NCBI RefSeq assembly: GCF_038396755.1 | Contig: NZ_CP149822.1 | Location: forward strand, 2,790,001-2,854,000 | Source: Chitinophaga pollutisoli | GTDB lineage: Bacteria; Bacteroidota; Bacteroidia; Chitinophagales; Chitinophagaceae | DNA: 64,000 bases | Reading direction: 5' to 3' | Shown here: one piece after another, positions 55,837 to 64,000 of the stretch | Position numbering within the stretch: the first letter of the stretch is position 1 | Layout of the letters: every line of letters begins with the position of its first letter | Notes under the pieces: generated by a model | What the model was told of the DNA's origin: nothing | Database searches by the model: none | Seen by the model: only the letters and a program-made list of their open reading frames with translations | Made by a program: the position numbers and the translations under genes

Positions 55837-56682
55837 TTACGACCACTCTTCCACTTCTTCCTTCTCTTTCTTCGCGTATGTTCTGGCCGAGATGAGGATG
55901 CTCACTTCATACAGCAGGTATAAAGGTACGAAAACGAGTAATTGGTCCAGTACGTCGGGCGGGGTGATGATGGCCGCCAGGATGAGGATCACCACGATGG
56001 CGTGGCGGCGGTAGTTCCGCATGAAGGTAGGCGTGAGGATGCCCAGCTTGGTGAGGAAGTACACAAGTATCGGCATTTCGAACAACGCGCCCATCCCGAG
56101 GATGATCTGCGACATCAGCCCGAAATAATCGTCGATGAAGAAGTCGTTCTTGATCACGTCAGACACGGTGTAGCTGGCGAGGAAGTTGATCATGAACGGA
56201 GCGATGAGGAAATAGCTGAAGGCGATACCCATGAGGAACTGCAGGCTCACCCAGAAGATAACCCCTTTCGAACCTTTGGCTTCATTATCCTTCAGGGCCG
56301 GACGGATAAAGCGCCACAACTCCCAGCATATGTAAGGGAATGCGCCGATAATACCGATGATCATCGCCAGCTTGAATTGGAGCATGATCTGGCCGGCCAT
56401 TTTCGTGTTCTGGAAAACGATTTCCGGCGGCATGATGCACAATTTGTCGCCCAGGTCCAGTGCATGGCTGACGGAGCAAAGCAAGCGGTAGGTGGGGAAC
56501 CCGGCCTGCGTGGGGCCGAATATCACTTTTGTAAGGATCCAGTCGGTAAATACGAAGCCAAGGATGCTCACGATAACAATCGCTGCGGCGGAGCGGACCA
56601 GGTGCCACCGGAGTTCTTCCAGGTGGTCGAAAAACGACATCTCTGCCTTGTCCTCGTTCTGTGAAAATAACTTCTTTAGCAT
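55837..56682 (-). CDS. tatC: Sec-independent protein translocase TatC
   Basis: The receptor subunit of the Tat pathway: six helices in 281 aa with FFDHLEELRWHLVRS at the start and PYICWELWRFIRPALK. It can serve the Tat-signal oxidoreductase at 14980. No tatA/B gene is next to it. Confidence 0.95.
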   Translation of the reverse strand: MLKKLFSQNEDKAEMSFFDHLEELRWHLVRSAAAIVIVSILGFVFTDWILTKVIFGPTQAGFPTYRLLCSVSHALDLGDKLCIMPPEIVFQNTKMAGQIMLQFKLAMIIGIIGAFPYICWELWRFIRPALKDNEAKGSKGVIFWVSLQFLMGIAFSYFLIAPFMINFLASYTVSDVIKNDFFIDDYFGLMSQIILGMGALFEMPILVYFLTKLGILTPTFMRNYRRHAIVVILILAAIITPPDVLDQLLVFVPLYLLYEVSILISARTYAKKEKEEVEEWS

Positions 56683-56799
56683 GCGGTATCAGAATCAGGA
56701 GCACAAATATAACATGCCCCGAAGAGTTGAATGTGATAAAAAATGTGGGCTAAGGTAATAAGAAAAATACGAGAAAGTACGAGGAGGAGGATTTAGGGC

Positions 56800-56977
56800 A
56801 AAAAAAAGAGCCAGCCCGAGAAGAATCAAGAGCCGGCCTTTCATCCATTGTTTGTTAACCCCAAAAAAGTTGAATTCGAGAATGTCTTTATTCGCTTCTG
56901 TTAGATTGAAACTTGCATCCTTTCATGGCAAGCTATTCAGATGTAAGTCGCAACCGTTACTAAAGCATTCAATTTTC
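56800..56977 (-). ncRNA. Candidate small RNA upstream of tatC
   Basis: On the minus strand a promoter-like pair (TTG, 19 bases, TATTTTTG at 57012-56983) is followed about 170 bases later by an 8-bp hairpin (56837-56810, two G-U pairs) and eight T (56807-56800). No convincing ORF lies between, though a 49-residue frame with a hydrophobic start (MKGRLLILLGLALFFALN) begins at 56844 and runs across the hairpin. It could instead be a long 5' leader of tatC. Confidence 0.35.
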
Positions 56978-56982
56978 TAAAA

Positions 56983-57012
56983 CAAAAATAGAAAGAAATA
57001 TCGTATTATCAA
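56983..57012 (-). promoter_or_regulatory. Minus-strand promoter of the small-RNA candidate
   Basis: TTG (57012-57010), 19-base spacer, TATTTTTG (56990-56983), fitting TTG/TAnnTTTG. The remainder up to 57305 is AT-rich and shows no gene. Confidence 0.45.
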
Positions 57013-57305
57013 TGTTACAACAAAGTTTTTTACAACCTTTTAACAAAAATCAAATTATTGTGTTACGTAACAGCACCTATCACACTCCCGCCCGTGTTAA
57101 TTTTCTACCACTCTTGTAAAAAACGATTTTGCAAAGATGATATTATATATAAAATTAAACTCTACTGAAATCGTTCTTCAACACCTTTACTATCAATCAA
57201 ACCTGATGCTCCTTAACCCGGATGTAAAGTTTCACGCGCTCACCCCGGCAGCCGGCGAAACCAGCAATTTGTCTAATTTACAGCAACAATCAGGCCGGTT
57301 TCCCC

Positions 57306-58577
57306 TTAATCCAGGATCTTCATTTTCACCATCTCGATCCGCGTATCGGTTACGTTCAGTACGTCGAACTCGTAATTGTCAATGATAATCCGCTCCTTCA
57401 ACCGCGGGATCGTCTCATAATGCGAAATAATATAACCCGACAGCGTCTCGCTCTCGTCTTCCGGGAAATCAAATCCATAACGCTCGTTCAGGTAATCCAG
57501 CTCCAGGCGGCCGGAGAAAATATATTCCTTCTCCGCAATCTGCTGCTCCACGAACTCCTCCACGTCATGCTCGTCTTTGATATCCCCGAAAATTTCCTCC
57601 AGCACGTCCTCGATCGTAACAATACCGGCCGTTCCGCCGAACTCGTCCACCACCCAGGCGATACTTCTCCGCTCTTTGTTGAATTTCCCCAACAGGTCGA
57701 TCGCGCTCATCGTTTCCGGCACCGCCAGGATCGGATGGATTACCGTACTGATGTCTTTCGGGTTCTTGAACATGTCCAGCTGGTGCACGTATCCGAGAAT
57801 ATTGTCAATATTTTGCTCGTAGATGATGACTTTAGACAGCTTCGTTTCGATAAATTTCTTCCGGCAGTCTTCAATCGAAGCCGTAATCTCCAACGCTTCG
57901 ATCTCTTTCCGCGGGATCAGGCAGCCCCGGATCTTCACATGCACCAGGCTCAGGGCGTTTTCGAACAATTCCGTGTTCAGCTCCTGGCTCTCGCCCATGT
58001 GCTGCTGGCTTTGCCGCGTGAAAAATTCCACGTCCACCCGCGAAAACGAGCTCTTGTTCTCGATGATGCGCACGTTGAACAGGTACTTCAGTATCCACTC
58101 CGAAATCGACTCCAGCATGGCGCCGATCACGTAAAAAGGTTTCGACAGGAAAGAAATGGGCCAGGCGAAAAAACTCAGCAAAGCCTCCGGACGGCTGCGG
58201 AAAATGCTCCGCGGGATGAAAAACCCGAAGAACAACACCAGTAAAGTAGCAGCGCAGATCTCGATGAACAACGTCAGCGCCACAAACTTCGCCACCTGCT
58301 CTTCCGATTTCCAGATCGCCAGCCACAGCTGATCGAGCCAGCCCGCTACCAGCATGCTGTATATCACGATGCTGATCGTTAAACCGATTAGGCTTGTAGC
58401 CAGGATCTTGGCGGGATGTTCACTGAACCCGGCCAGGATCTTCCCGGCCACGCGCCCTTGCTTTTTCTTCAGTTCGATGCTCAGCCGGTTCACATTCGCG
58501 AACGCCGTTTCCATCCCGGCGAAGAATCCCGCCAGCAGTATCACTAAAACCAGTAAAACGATCGTGTAAATATCCAT
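57306..58577 (-). CDS. Hemolysin-type DUF21/CBS membrane protein
   Basis: 423 aa. A DUF21 membrane domain with four helices (about 1-190; LVLVILLAGFFAGMETAFANVNR), a CBS pair (about 205-325; RGCLIPRKEIEAL, IAWVVDEFGGTAGIVTIEDVLEEIFG) and a CorC-like C-terminal domain. CorC/YtfL-type proteins are linked to Mg or amine efflux; in gliding Bacteroidota the related GldE has this layout. Start at 58577 (MDIYTIVLL) chosen. Last gene of the DUF4290-murA-gmk run. Confidence 0.9.
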   Translation of the reverse strand: MDIYTIVLLVLVILLAGFFAGMETAFANVNRLSIELKKKQGRVAGKILAGFSEHPAKILATSLIGLTISIVIYSMLVAGWLDQLWLAIWKSEEQVAKFVALTLFIEICAATLLVLFFGFFIPRSIFRSRPEALLSFFAWPISFLSKPFYVIGAMLESISEWILKYLFNVRIIENKSSFSRVDVEFFTRQSQQHMGESQELNTELFENALSLVHVKIRGCLIPRKEIEALEITASIEDCRKKFIETKLSKVIIYEQNIDNILGYVHQLDMFKNPKDISTVIHPILAVPETMSAIDLLGKFNKERRSIAWVVDEFGGTAGIVTIEDVLEEIFGDIKDEHDVEEFVEQQIAEKEYIFSGRLELDYLNERYGFDFPEDESETLSGYIISHYETIPRLKERIIIDNYEFDVLNVTDTRIEMVKMKILD

Positions 58578-58631
58578 CCAGATATATGTTTTAATGGGGC
58601 CTCCGACTTCAGCCGCGCCAATCAATAACGA

Positions 58632-59201
58632 TTAACGGGCCAAAAAGTTCTCCACCAGTTTCCTCACTTCCGCATAGGCCGTTTCCAATACTTCATTTAC
58701 AACAATATAGTCAAATTCTTTGGCAAAAGACAGCTCGTACCGCGCTTTCCCCAACCTTTCCTCCAGGCTCGCCTGCGATTCGGTGCCCCGTTCGCTCAGG
58801 CGTACCCGCAGTGCGTCGAGCGACGGCGGTTGGATGAAGATGGTCATGGCAGAGGCGTGGTATTTCTCTTTGATGCTCAGCGCGCCTTTCACGTCGATGT
58901 CCACCATCGGCGTTTGCCCGTTCGTCCAGATGCGTTGCAGTTCGCTCTTGAGGGTGCCGTAATATTTACCGGCGTATACCATTTCATACTCCGCGAAATC
59001 GTTCTTTTCGATATGCTCCTGGAAGGTTTCGGGCGACATGAAATAGTAATCCTTCCCGTGCGTTTCCGTTTCGCGGGGCGATCGGGTGGCGGCGGAAATG
59101 GAGAAGGCGAGCTGGGGCATTTCAGCCAGCAGCTTGCGAACGATGGTGGTTTTACCCGCTCCGGACGGTGCGGTGATAATGATGATTTTGTTGGATGCCA
59201 T
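58632..59201 (-). CDS. gmk: Guanylate kinase
   Basis: Phosphorylates GMP to GDP. P-loop ITAPSGAGKTT (about residue 9), SAATRSPRETETHGKDYYF (GMP site) and VDIDVKGAL. 189 aa. Six bases after murA. Confidence 0.96.
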   Translation of the reverse strand: MASNKIIIITAPSGAGKTTIVRKLLAEMPQLAFSISAATRSPRETETHGKDYYFMSPETFQEHIEKNDFAEYEMVYAGKYYGTLKSELQRIWTNGQTPMVDIDVKGALSIKEKYHASAMTIFIQPPSLDALRVRLSERGTESQASLEERLGKARYELSFAKEFDYIVVNEVLETAYAEVRKLVENFLAR

Positions 59202-59207
59202 GATTCT

Positions 59208-60521
59208 CTAAACGCGCTTGATATCTGCTCCCAGATTCCGCAGGCGCTCGTCGATATACTGGTAGCCGCGGTCGATCTGGTCGATGTTATGGATGGTGCT
59301 TTTGCCCTCGGCGCTGAGCGCCGCAATGAGCAGGGAAACGCCTGCGCGGATATCCGGACTGCTCATGGTGATGCCCCGCAGCGGATGGTGACGGCCCAGG
59401 CCGATCACCGTGGCACGGTGCGGGTCGCAGAGGATGATCTGCGCGCCCATATCGATGAGCTTGTCCACAAAAAACAGGCGGCTTTCGAACATTTTCTGGT
59501 GGATGAGCACGCTGCCGCGGGCCTGGGTGGCTACCACGAGCACGATGCTCAGCAGGTCGGGCGTAAAGCCCGGCCAGGGATGGTCGGAAATGGTGAGGAT
59601 GGAGCCGTCCAGAAAATTCTGGATCTCATAGCTGTCCTGCGCCGGGATATGGATATCGTCGCCGCGGTATTCCATTTTGATACCGAGCAGACCGAATTTT
59701 TCGGGAATGATGCCAAGGTTTTTGATGCTGGCGTTCTTGATGGTGATTTCGCTCTGCGTCATGGCGGCGAGGCCGATGAAGGAGCCGATCTCGATCATAT
59801 CCGGCAGCATGGCGTGCTCGCAGCCGGTGAGCGACGATACGCCTTCGATTTCGAGGAGGTTGGAACCCACGCCCTTGATTTTCGCGCCCATGCTGTTGAG
59901 CATTTTGCAGAGTTGCTGCAGGTAAGGCTCGCAGGCGGCGTTGTAAATGGTGGTGGTGCCATTGGCCAGCACGGCGGCCATTACGATGTTCGCGGTGCCG
60001 GTTACGCTGGGCTCATCGAGCAGCATGTATGTGCCTTTAAGGCCGCCTTTGGGCGACTCAAGGCGGAAGTAGTTGTCACCGGTGTCGTACACGAAAGAAG
60101 CGCCCAGGCGTTCAAACCCGATCACGTGTGTATCGAGCCTGCGCCGGCCGATCTTGTCGCCACCGGGTTTGGGAATATATGCTTTACCGAAACGCGCCAG
60201 CAGGGGGCCGGCCATCATCACGGAGCCGCGCAGGCGGCCGGATTTCTTTTTGAATTCAGGGCTTTCCAGGTAGTCGATATTCACGGCATCGGCCTGAAAC
60301 TCGCATACGGCGCGGGATACACGGTTCACTTTCACGCCCACGTCGGCCAGCAGCTCGATCAGCAGGTTAACATCCACGATATCCGGGATATTGCTGATGG
60401 TGACTTTTCCGGGTGTTAACAGTACCGCGCTGATAATCTGTAATGCTTCGTTTTTGGCTCCCTGCGGTATAATTTCTCCTTTCAGACGGTTGCCGCCTCG
60501 TACTTCGAACGCGTTGATCAC
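59208..60521 (-). CDS. murA: UDP-N-acetylglucosamine 1-carboxyvinyltransferase MurA
   Basis: First committed step of peptidoglycan synthesis: transfers enolpyruvate from PEP to UDP-GlcNAc. 437 aa with GGNRLKGEIIPQGAKNEAL at the start and LRGSVMMAGPLLARFG. The active-site loop reads PGGDKIGRRRLDTHV, so the usual Cys (Cys115 in E. coli) is Asp. That substitution keeps activity but removes the residue alkylated by fosfomycin. Overlaps the DUF4290 gene by four bases. Confidence 0.95.
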   Translation of the reverse strand: MINAFEVRGGNRLKGEIIPQGAKNEALQIISAVLLTPGKVTISNIPDIVDVNLLIELLADVGVKVNRVSRAVCEFQADAVNIDYLESPEFKKKSGRLRGSVMMAGPLLARFGKAYIPKPGGDKIGRRRLDTHVIGFERLGASFVYDTGDNYFRLESPKGGLKGTYMLLDEPSVTGTANIVMAAVLANGTTTIYNAACEPYLQQLCKMLNSMGAKIKGVGSNLLEIEGVSSLTGCEHAMLPDMIEIGSFIGLAAMTQSEITIKNASIKNLGIIPEKFGLLGIKMEYRGDDIHIPAQDSYEIQNFLDGSILTISDHPWPGFTPDLLSIVLVVATQARGSVLIHQKMFESRLFFVDKLIDMGAQIILCDPHRATVIGLGRHHPLRGITMSSPDIRAGVSLLIAALSAEGKSTIHNIDQIDRGYQYIDERLRNLGADIKRV

Positions 60522-61213
60522 TTGTTCCTGTTTTTGTATTTGTTGTGTTTGTTCTTGTTGTTGTTATTGTTCTGCTTGTACTTGTTCTGCTGGAACTGTT
60601 TGCGCTTGGCGCTGGCCGTCGGGGCCGTTGTGTTGCCGGGCGCGCGGAACTGGGGTTCCAGGCTGATCACGGGCGCCGGGTTGGCGTTGCCGGAAGTGGG
60701 ATAGTACTGCAGTTTGCCCTGGGTGATGCCCGAAAGCTCGGAGCGGATCGCCTCGTCGTGGACGTTTTCCTTGTGCCAGTTGCCGTAGGCAAGCTTCATG
60801 TAGTTACCGATAACCTGTACGAAACCTTCCCTCATTTCGGGGTTTTCGGTTTCAAGGGCTTTATCGATCACCCTTTCGAGGTTTTTCCCGAAGTGGCGGT
60901 GGCGGGGATGCTTTTTAGGATAAGGCAGGCGGTCCGGTTTGGCGCGCAGGGTTTCCTTCGTGGGAATGGGGTATGGGGAATCCACATCCAGCTTGAAGTC
61001 GGACACCAGGAAAAGGTGATCCCACAGCTTATGCCGGAAATCCTCCACGTTACGGAGGTGCGGCTGCAGGATGCCCATCAGCTCTATCACGGCGGCAACC
61101 TGCTGTTGGCGGTGCTCGCGGTCTTTCAACGTCATGATGTATTCGATCATCCGCTGTACGTTCCGGCCGTACTCCTTCATGATGAGGTGGTTGCGTGCGG
61201 TGTTATATTCCAT
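60518..61213 (-). CDS. DUF4290 protein with Asn/Lys-rich tail
   Basis: 231 aa. The conserved helical DUF4290 part (MEYNTARNHLIMKEYGRNVQ to about residue 170) is followed by a low-complexity tail of Gln, Asn and Lys ending KNKHNKYKNRNK. Function unknown; the gene is regularly found directly upstream of murA in Bacteroidota and here overlaps it by four bases (ATGA). The basic tail suggests nucleic-acid or membrane contact (inference). Confidence 0.88.
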   Translation of the reverse strand: MEYNTARNHLIMKEYGRNVQRMIEYIMTLKDREHRQQQVAAVIELMGILQPHLRNVEDFRHKLWDHLFLVSDFKLDVDSPYPIPTKETLRAKPDRLPYPKKHPRHRHFGKNLERVIDKALETENPEMREGFVQVIGNYMKLAYGNWHKENVHDEAIRSELSGITQGKLQYYPTSGNANPAPVISLEPQFRAPGNTTAPTASAKRKQFQQNKYKQNNNNNKNKHNKYKNRNK

Positions 61214-61390
61214 TAATCTTAATTGTAATTCCGTAAAAAATCTTGAAATGCAGCCGTTCTACCGTGAAGTAACAAAAAATATTCCTTTTTTATGGAACGG
61301 CCTCAAGTGCAGTATTGCGTTATATGCAAACCTAATGAAAAAAAATCATACGCCGCGCGGGAAGCGGCCCCGATTCCTTACTTTTACCCC

Positions 61391-62176
61391 ATGAACTTGT
61401 CGTTGACCGGTAAGAACGCCGTTATATGCGGAGGCTCCCAGGGCCTGGGGCTCGCTTCCGCCAGGGAAATCGCCCTCCTGGGCGCCAATTGCATCCTCAT
61501 CGCCAGGAGCGAAGCGCCCCTAAAGGCCGCCGCCGCGTCCCTCGACACCTCGCAGGGGCAGCAACATAGCTGGCATACCGCGGATTTCAACCAGCCCGAC
61601 AAATTACAGTCCGTCATCAGCGCCATCACCGACCAGCACATCGTACACATCCTGGTCAATAATACCGGCGGCCCCTCGGGCGGACCGATCCTCGCCGCCG
61701 AAGGCGGAGCCTTCCTCCAGGCGTTCCAGATGCACCTCGTCTGCAACCAGCTCCTGGCGCAGGCCGTTGTTCCCGGCATGAAAGCCGACGGGTACGGCCG
61801 CATCATCCAGATCATTTCCACCTCCGTCAAAACACCGCTCCGCAATCTCGGGGTATCCAATACCATCCGCGCCGCCGTCGCCAACTGGGCCAAGACCCTC
61901 GCCGGCGAGCTCGCACCCTTTGGCATCACCGTCAACAACGTACTGCCCGGCTCCATGTCTACCGACCGCCTCCGCAGCCTCTTCCGCGCCAATGCGGAAA
62001 GCCGTGGCGTTCCGGAAAACACCGTGTCCGAAGAATGGCTTGCCGAAATCCCCATGCAGCGTTTCGGCGACCCTTCCGAATTCGGCGCCGCAGTAGCCTT
62101 CCTGGCTTCCCCCGCCGCCTCGTACATCACCGGCATCAATTTGCCCGTGGATGGCGGCAAAACCCCCTCGCTTTAA
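61391..62176 (+). CDS. Atypical SDR family oxidoreductase
   Basis: 261 aa, Rossmann fold with GGSQGLGLASA at residue 13 and NNTGGPSGGP near 88. The catalytic YxxxK is replaced: where YSASK is expected the sequence reads SNTIRAAV, with Ser for Tyr and Arg for Lys. The ISTS Ser is kept. This matches the BKR-like subgroup with an altered active site. Reaction unknown. Start at 61391 chosen because residues from 61292 are not SDR-like. Followed by TDO after about 125 bases. Confidence 0.87.
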   Translation: MNLSLTGKNAVICGGSQGLGLASAREIALLGANCILIARSEAPLKAAAASLDTSQGQQHSWHTADFNQPDKLQSVISAITDQHIVHILVNNTGGPSGGPILAAEGGAFLQAFQMHLVCNQLLAQAVVPGMKADGYGRIIQIISTSVKTPLRNLGVSNTIRAAVANWAKTLAGELAPFGITVNNVLPGSMSTDRLRSLFRANAESRGVPENTVSEEWLAEIPMQRFGDPSEFGAAVAFLASPAASYITGINLPVDGGKTPSL

Positions 62177-62301
62177 ATCCGCACCGATGAATATCTGGAA
62201 AAACATCATCAAAAGTCCAACCTGATCCGCTCCCGACCCGTTATTTACCTGTACGGCCGCCGGCGCGGCCCATTCCTTCATTTCACACCACACCCACCAA
62301 C

Positions 62302-63342
62302 ATGCAACAAACCAATGTGCAGTACGGCCCGTACCTGCAGCTCGACGCTATATTGAACGCACAGCATCCCGAATCCGACAAGCACGGGATGCCCGCCCAC
62401 GACGAAATGCTCTTCATCGTCATCCACCAGGCTTACGAGCTCTGGTTCAAACAACTGCTTTTCGAAGTGGAATCCGTAGCCGATATCATGAGCAAACCCG
62501 CCGTGAACGATAATTCCCCCGAATTGCAGACGGTCGTGCACCGCCTGAACCGCAGCGTCACCATTCTCAAATTGCTGGTGCAGCAGATCGATATCATGGA
62601 AACGATGACGCCGATGGACTTCCTCGACTTCCGCGACATGCTGCGCCCCGCGTCCGGCTTCCAGAGCTGGCAGTTCAAAACCCTCGAAGCCAGGCTGGGC
62701 CTGCAATACGAAAACCGTTTCGGACAGGAATACTACATCTCCCAGCTCACGCCCGACAAAATCGAGATTATCCGTCGCGCGGAAAGGGAGCCCTCCGTGT
62801 TGAAGCTCCTCAACGACTGGCTGGAGCGCATGCCCTTCTTCGAAGAGCCGGACAACTGGTCTGACTACCAGCCTTCCACCAATGCCGCCACGGATGGAGG
62901 ATCGCTCTGGTTCAACGATTACCGGAATATTTACATGTCCGGCCTGGCAGACGCCGAGCAGGCGAACCGCGCTTATTTCGACAAGGTATTCGGCGAAGGC
63001 GAAGGCGCAGGGCATTTATCACCGAGGGCGAGCCGTGCGGCGTTGTTCATTATGTTGTACCGCGGCTATCCCTTGCTGCAGCTGCCATTCCAGTTACTGA
63101 ACAGCCTGCTGGAGATCGACGAGCAGCTGAGCACCTGGCGTTACCGGCACATGAGCATGGTGCAGCGGGTGATCGGCACGCGCATCGGAACGGGCGGCAG
63201 CACGGGCAGGGATTACCTGAAAGGCGCGCTGGACAAGCATTACATCTTCGCCGACATTGCGCGGTTAACGAGTTTCCTGATTGAAAGAAGGAAGCTGCCG
63301 GCACTGAGCCAGGCGATGGGGAGGAGACTGGGGTTCCGTTGA
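62302..63342 (+). CDS. kynA: Tryptophan 2,3-dioxygenase
   Basis: A haem enzyme opening the indole ring of tryptophan to N-formylkynurenine. Haem/substrate motifs: HDEMLFIVIHQAYELWFKQ (about residue 33), DFLDFRDMLRPASGFQSWQF and GTRIGTGGSTGRDYL. 346 aa, longer than the classical 280 because of a central insert (about 180-230), common in Bacteroidota. No other kynurenine gene is in the window. Confidence 0.94.
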   Translation: MQQTNVQYGPYLQLDAILNAQHPESDKHGMPAHDEMLFIVIHQAYELWFKQLLFEVESVADIMSKPAVNDNSPELQTVVHRLNRSVTILKLLVQQIDIMETMTPMDFLDFRDMLRPASGFQSWQFKTLEARLGLQYENRFGQEYYISQLTPDKIEIIRRAEREPSVLKLLNDWLERMPFFEEPDNWSDYQPSTNAATDGGSLWFNDYRNIYMSGLADAEQANRAYFDKVFGEGEGAGHLSPRASRAALFIMLYRGYPLLQLPFQLLNSLLEIDEQLSTWRYRHMSMVQRVIGTRIGTGGSTGRDYLKGALDKHYIFADIARLTSFLIERRKLPALSQAMGRRLGFR

Positions 63343-63355
63343 GGACGCCCAAAAC

Positions 63356-63392
63356 GGCAAAAAGGGCGACGGTGACCGTCTCCCTTTTTGCC
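63356..63392. terminator. Bidirectional terminator between TDO and the Lrp gene
   Basis: GGCAAAAAGGG ... GACGG-tga-CCGTC ... CCCTTTTTGCC: a 16-bp stem with one mismatch. Confidence 0.88.
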
Positions 63393-63419
63393 TTTGCTCA
63401 TAACGTGAAACCTGCGCCC

Positions 63420-63887
63420 TTACTCAACTACGTTGATGGTGCGCGTAAAGCTTTCTTCCAGCGAAATGAATGTTTCGGTGCGTTCGATCCCTTTGATTTT
63501 CTGGAGCTCGTCGTGCAGCACCCGGCGAAGGGAGGTGATATCTTTACAAATGATTTCTGCGAACATGCTGTAGCTGCCGGTGGTGTAGTTCAGGCGAACG
63601 ATTTCCGGCATTTTGCGCAATTCCTTGGCCACTGAATCGTAAAGGGAGCTTTTCTCGAGGAAAATGCCGATAAACGCGATCACGTCATAGCCGATCATTT
63701 TTAAATCTACATGTAATCTCGTACCTTTAACTATACCCAGTTCTTGCAATTTCTTCATCCGAACGTGGATCGTACCGCCTGATACGAACAGCTTCTTCCC
63801 CAGGTCAGCATAGGAGATTTCAGCGTTAGACATCATCTCGCTGATGATCTGCAGGTCCAGTTTGTCAATATTCAAATTGTGGCTCAT
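63420..63887 (-). CDS. Lrp/AsnC family transcriptional regulator
   Basis: 155 aa: N-terminal helix-turn-helix (LDLQIISEMMSNAEISYADLGKKLF, ending in the recognition helix VSGGTIHVRMKKLQELGI) and a C-terminal RAM ligand-binding fold (DVIAFIGIFLEK, GSYSMFAEI). It probably senses an amino acid. Converges with tryptophan 2,3-dioxygenase; control of that gene is possible but not shown. Confidence 0.93.
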   Translation of the reverse strand: MSHNLNIDKLDLQIISEMMSNAEISYADLGKKLFVSGGTIHVRMKKLQELGIVKGTRLHVDLKMIGYDVIAFIGIFLEKSSLYDSVAKELRKMPEIVRLNYTTGSYSMFAEIICKDITSLRRVLHDELQKIKGIERTETFISLEESFTRTINVVE

Positions 63888-64000
63888 TTTGACAAAGTGT
63901 TTTTGAATGTTTTAAACTTACATGCAAATATTTAAAAAATATCGAAATTTCCAAAATTTCTATTAAAATATTTGCAAAAAATACCCCCTCTCTTTAGATT
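63888..64000. other. AT-rich upstream region of the Lrp gene
   Basis: 113 bases to the window edge, rich in AAATATTT-like palindromes that could bind the Lrp protein itself. No gene seen. Confidence 0.3.

Noticed and set aside
57137..57385. 82-codon frame on the plus strand
   Set aside because: No family-like segment; overlaps the end of the hemolysin-type gene and its composition changes along the frame.

Overview
The window is chromosomal DNA of a Bacteroidota bacterium, most likely a Chitinophaga-like member of the Chitinophagaceae. The evidence is: TAnnTTTG-type -7 promoter boxes with few Shine-Dalgarno sequences; lineage genes such as gldC, a PorG/DUF6089-like protein next to uppS-bamA-skp, and a DUF4290 protein upstream of murA; a non-catalytic Nudix regulator with a winged helix; and a bacterial terpene synthase of the sort known from Chitinophaga. 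No tRNA, rRNA, prophage, insertion sequence or CRISPR array is visible.

Layout: 1-8.1 kb holds the end of a MutS-like membrane ATPase, a fused isobutyryl-CoA mutase (icmF), a Nudix-type regulator and a frameshifted YtcJ-like amidohydrolase. 8.2-10.7 kb is ligA-tadA. 11-17.3 kb holds an SPFH protein, a small J-like protein, a PAS-LuxR regulator, superoxide dismutase, and a sugar pair (DUF1080 lipoprotein plus Tat-exported Gfo/Idh/MocA oxidoreductase). 17.3-19.9 kb runs rpmH-rnpA-yidD-S41 protease. 20-29 kb is the envelope-assembly block: CBS protein, a second BamA-like barrel, nadK, porG-like, uppS, bamA and two skp/ompH genes. 29-34 kb holds a hydrolase, CvpA, YqeY, GldC, a glycosyltransferase, a lipoprotein and an orphan oligopeptide-type permease. 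A terpene synthase stands alone at 34.3-35.3 kb. 35.4-42.9 kb is metabolism and cell wall (GT2, hydrolase, acyl-CoA dehydrogenase, amidase, AhpD-like protein, korB). 43.0-44.0 kb is a small AT-rich accessory patch: an overlapping two-gene unit of unknown function and a perfect 68-bp tandem duplication that reaches into a LysE gene. 44-64 kb is mostly housekeeping: GH3, suhB-like, thiL, GT39, nitrilase, recX, pcrA, M28 peptidase, rpiB, tatC, hemolysin-type CBS protein, gmk, murA, DUF4290, SDR, tryptophan 2,3-dioxygenase and an Lrp regulator.

The observations most worth following are these. (1) A compound regulatory element occurs twice with almost identical geometry: a NarL-like 7-2-7 palindrome, then an ACTA..TAGT palindrome, then about 77 bases to the start codon. 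One copy precedes the J-like gene beside a PAS-LuxR regulator; the other precedes the AhpD-like gene. (2) Four genes, including the normally essential uppS, are broken by the same kind of event, one base missing from a homopolymer. (3) rnpA lacks a canonical start codon for its conserved N-terminus. (4) MurA has Asp in place of the fosfomycin-target Cys. (5) There is a candidate small RNA upstream of tatC. (6) There is an uncharacterised two-gene accessory module. All functional calls come from reading motifs by eye; no database search was run.
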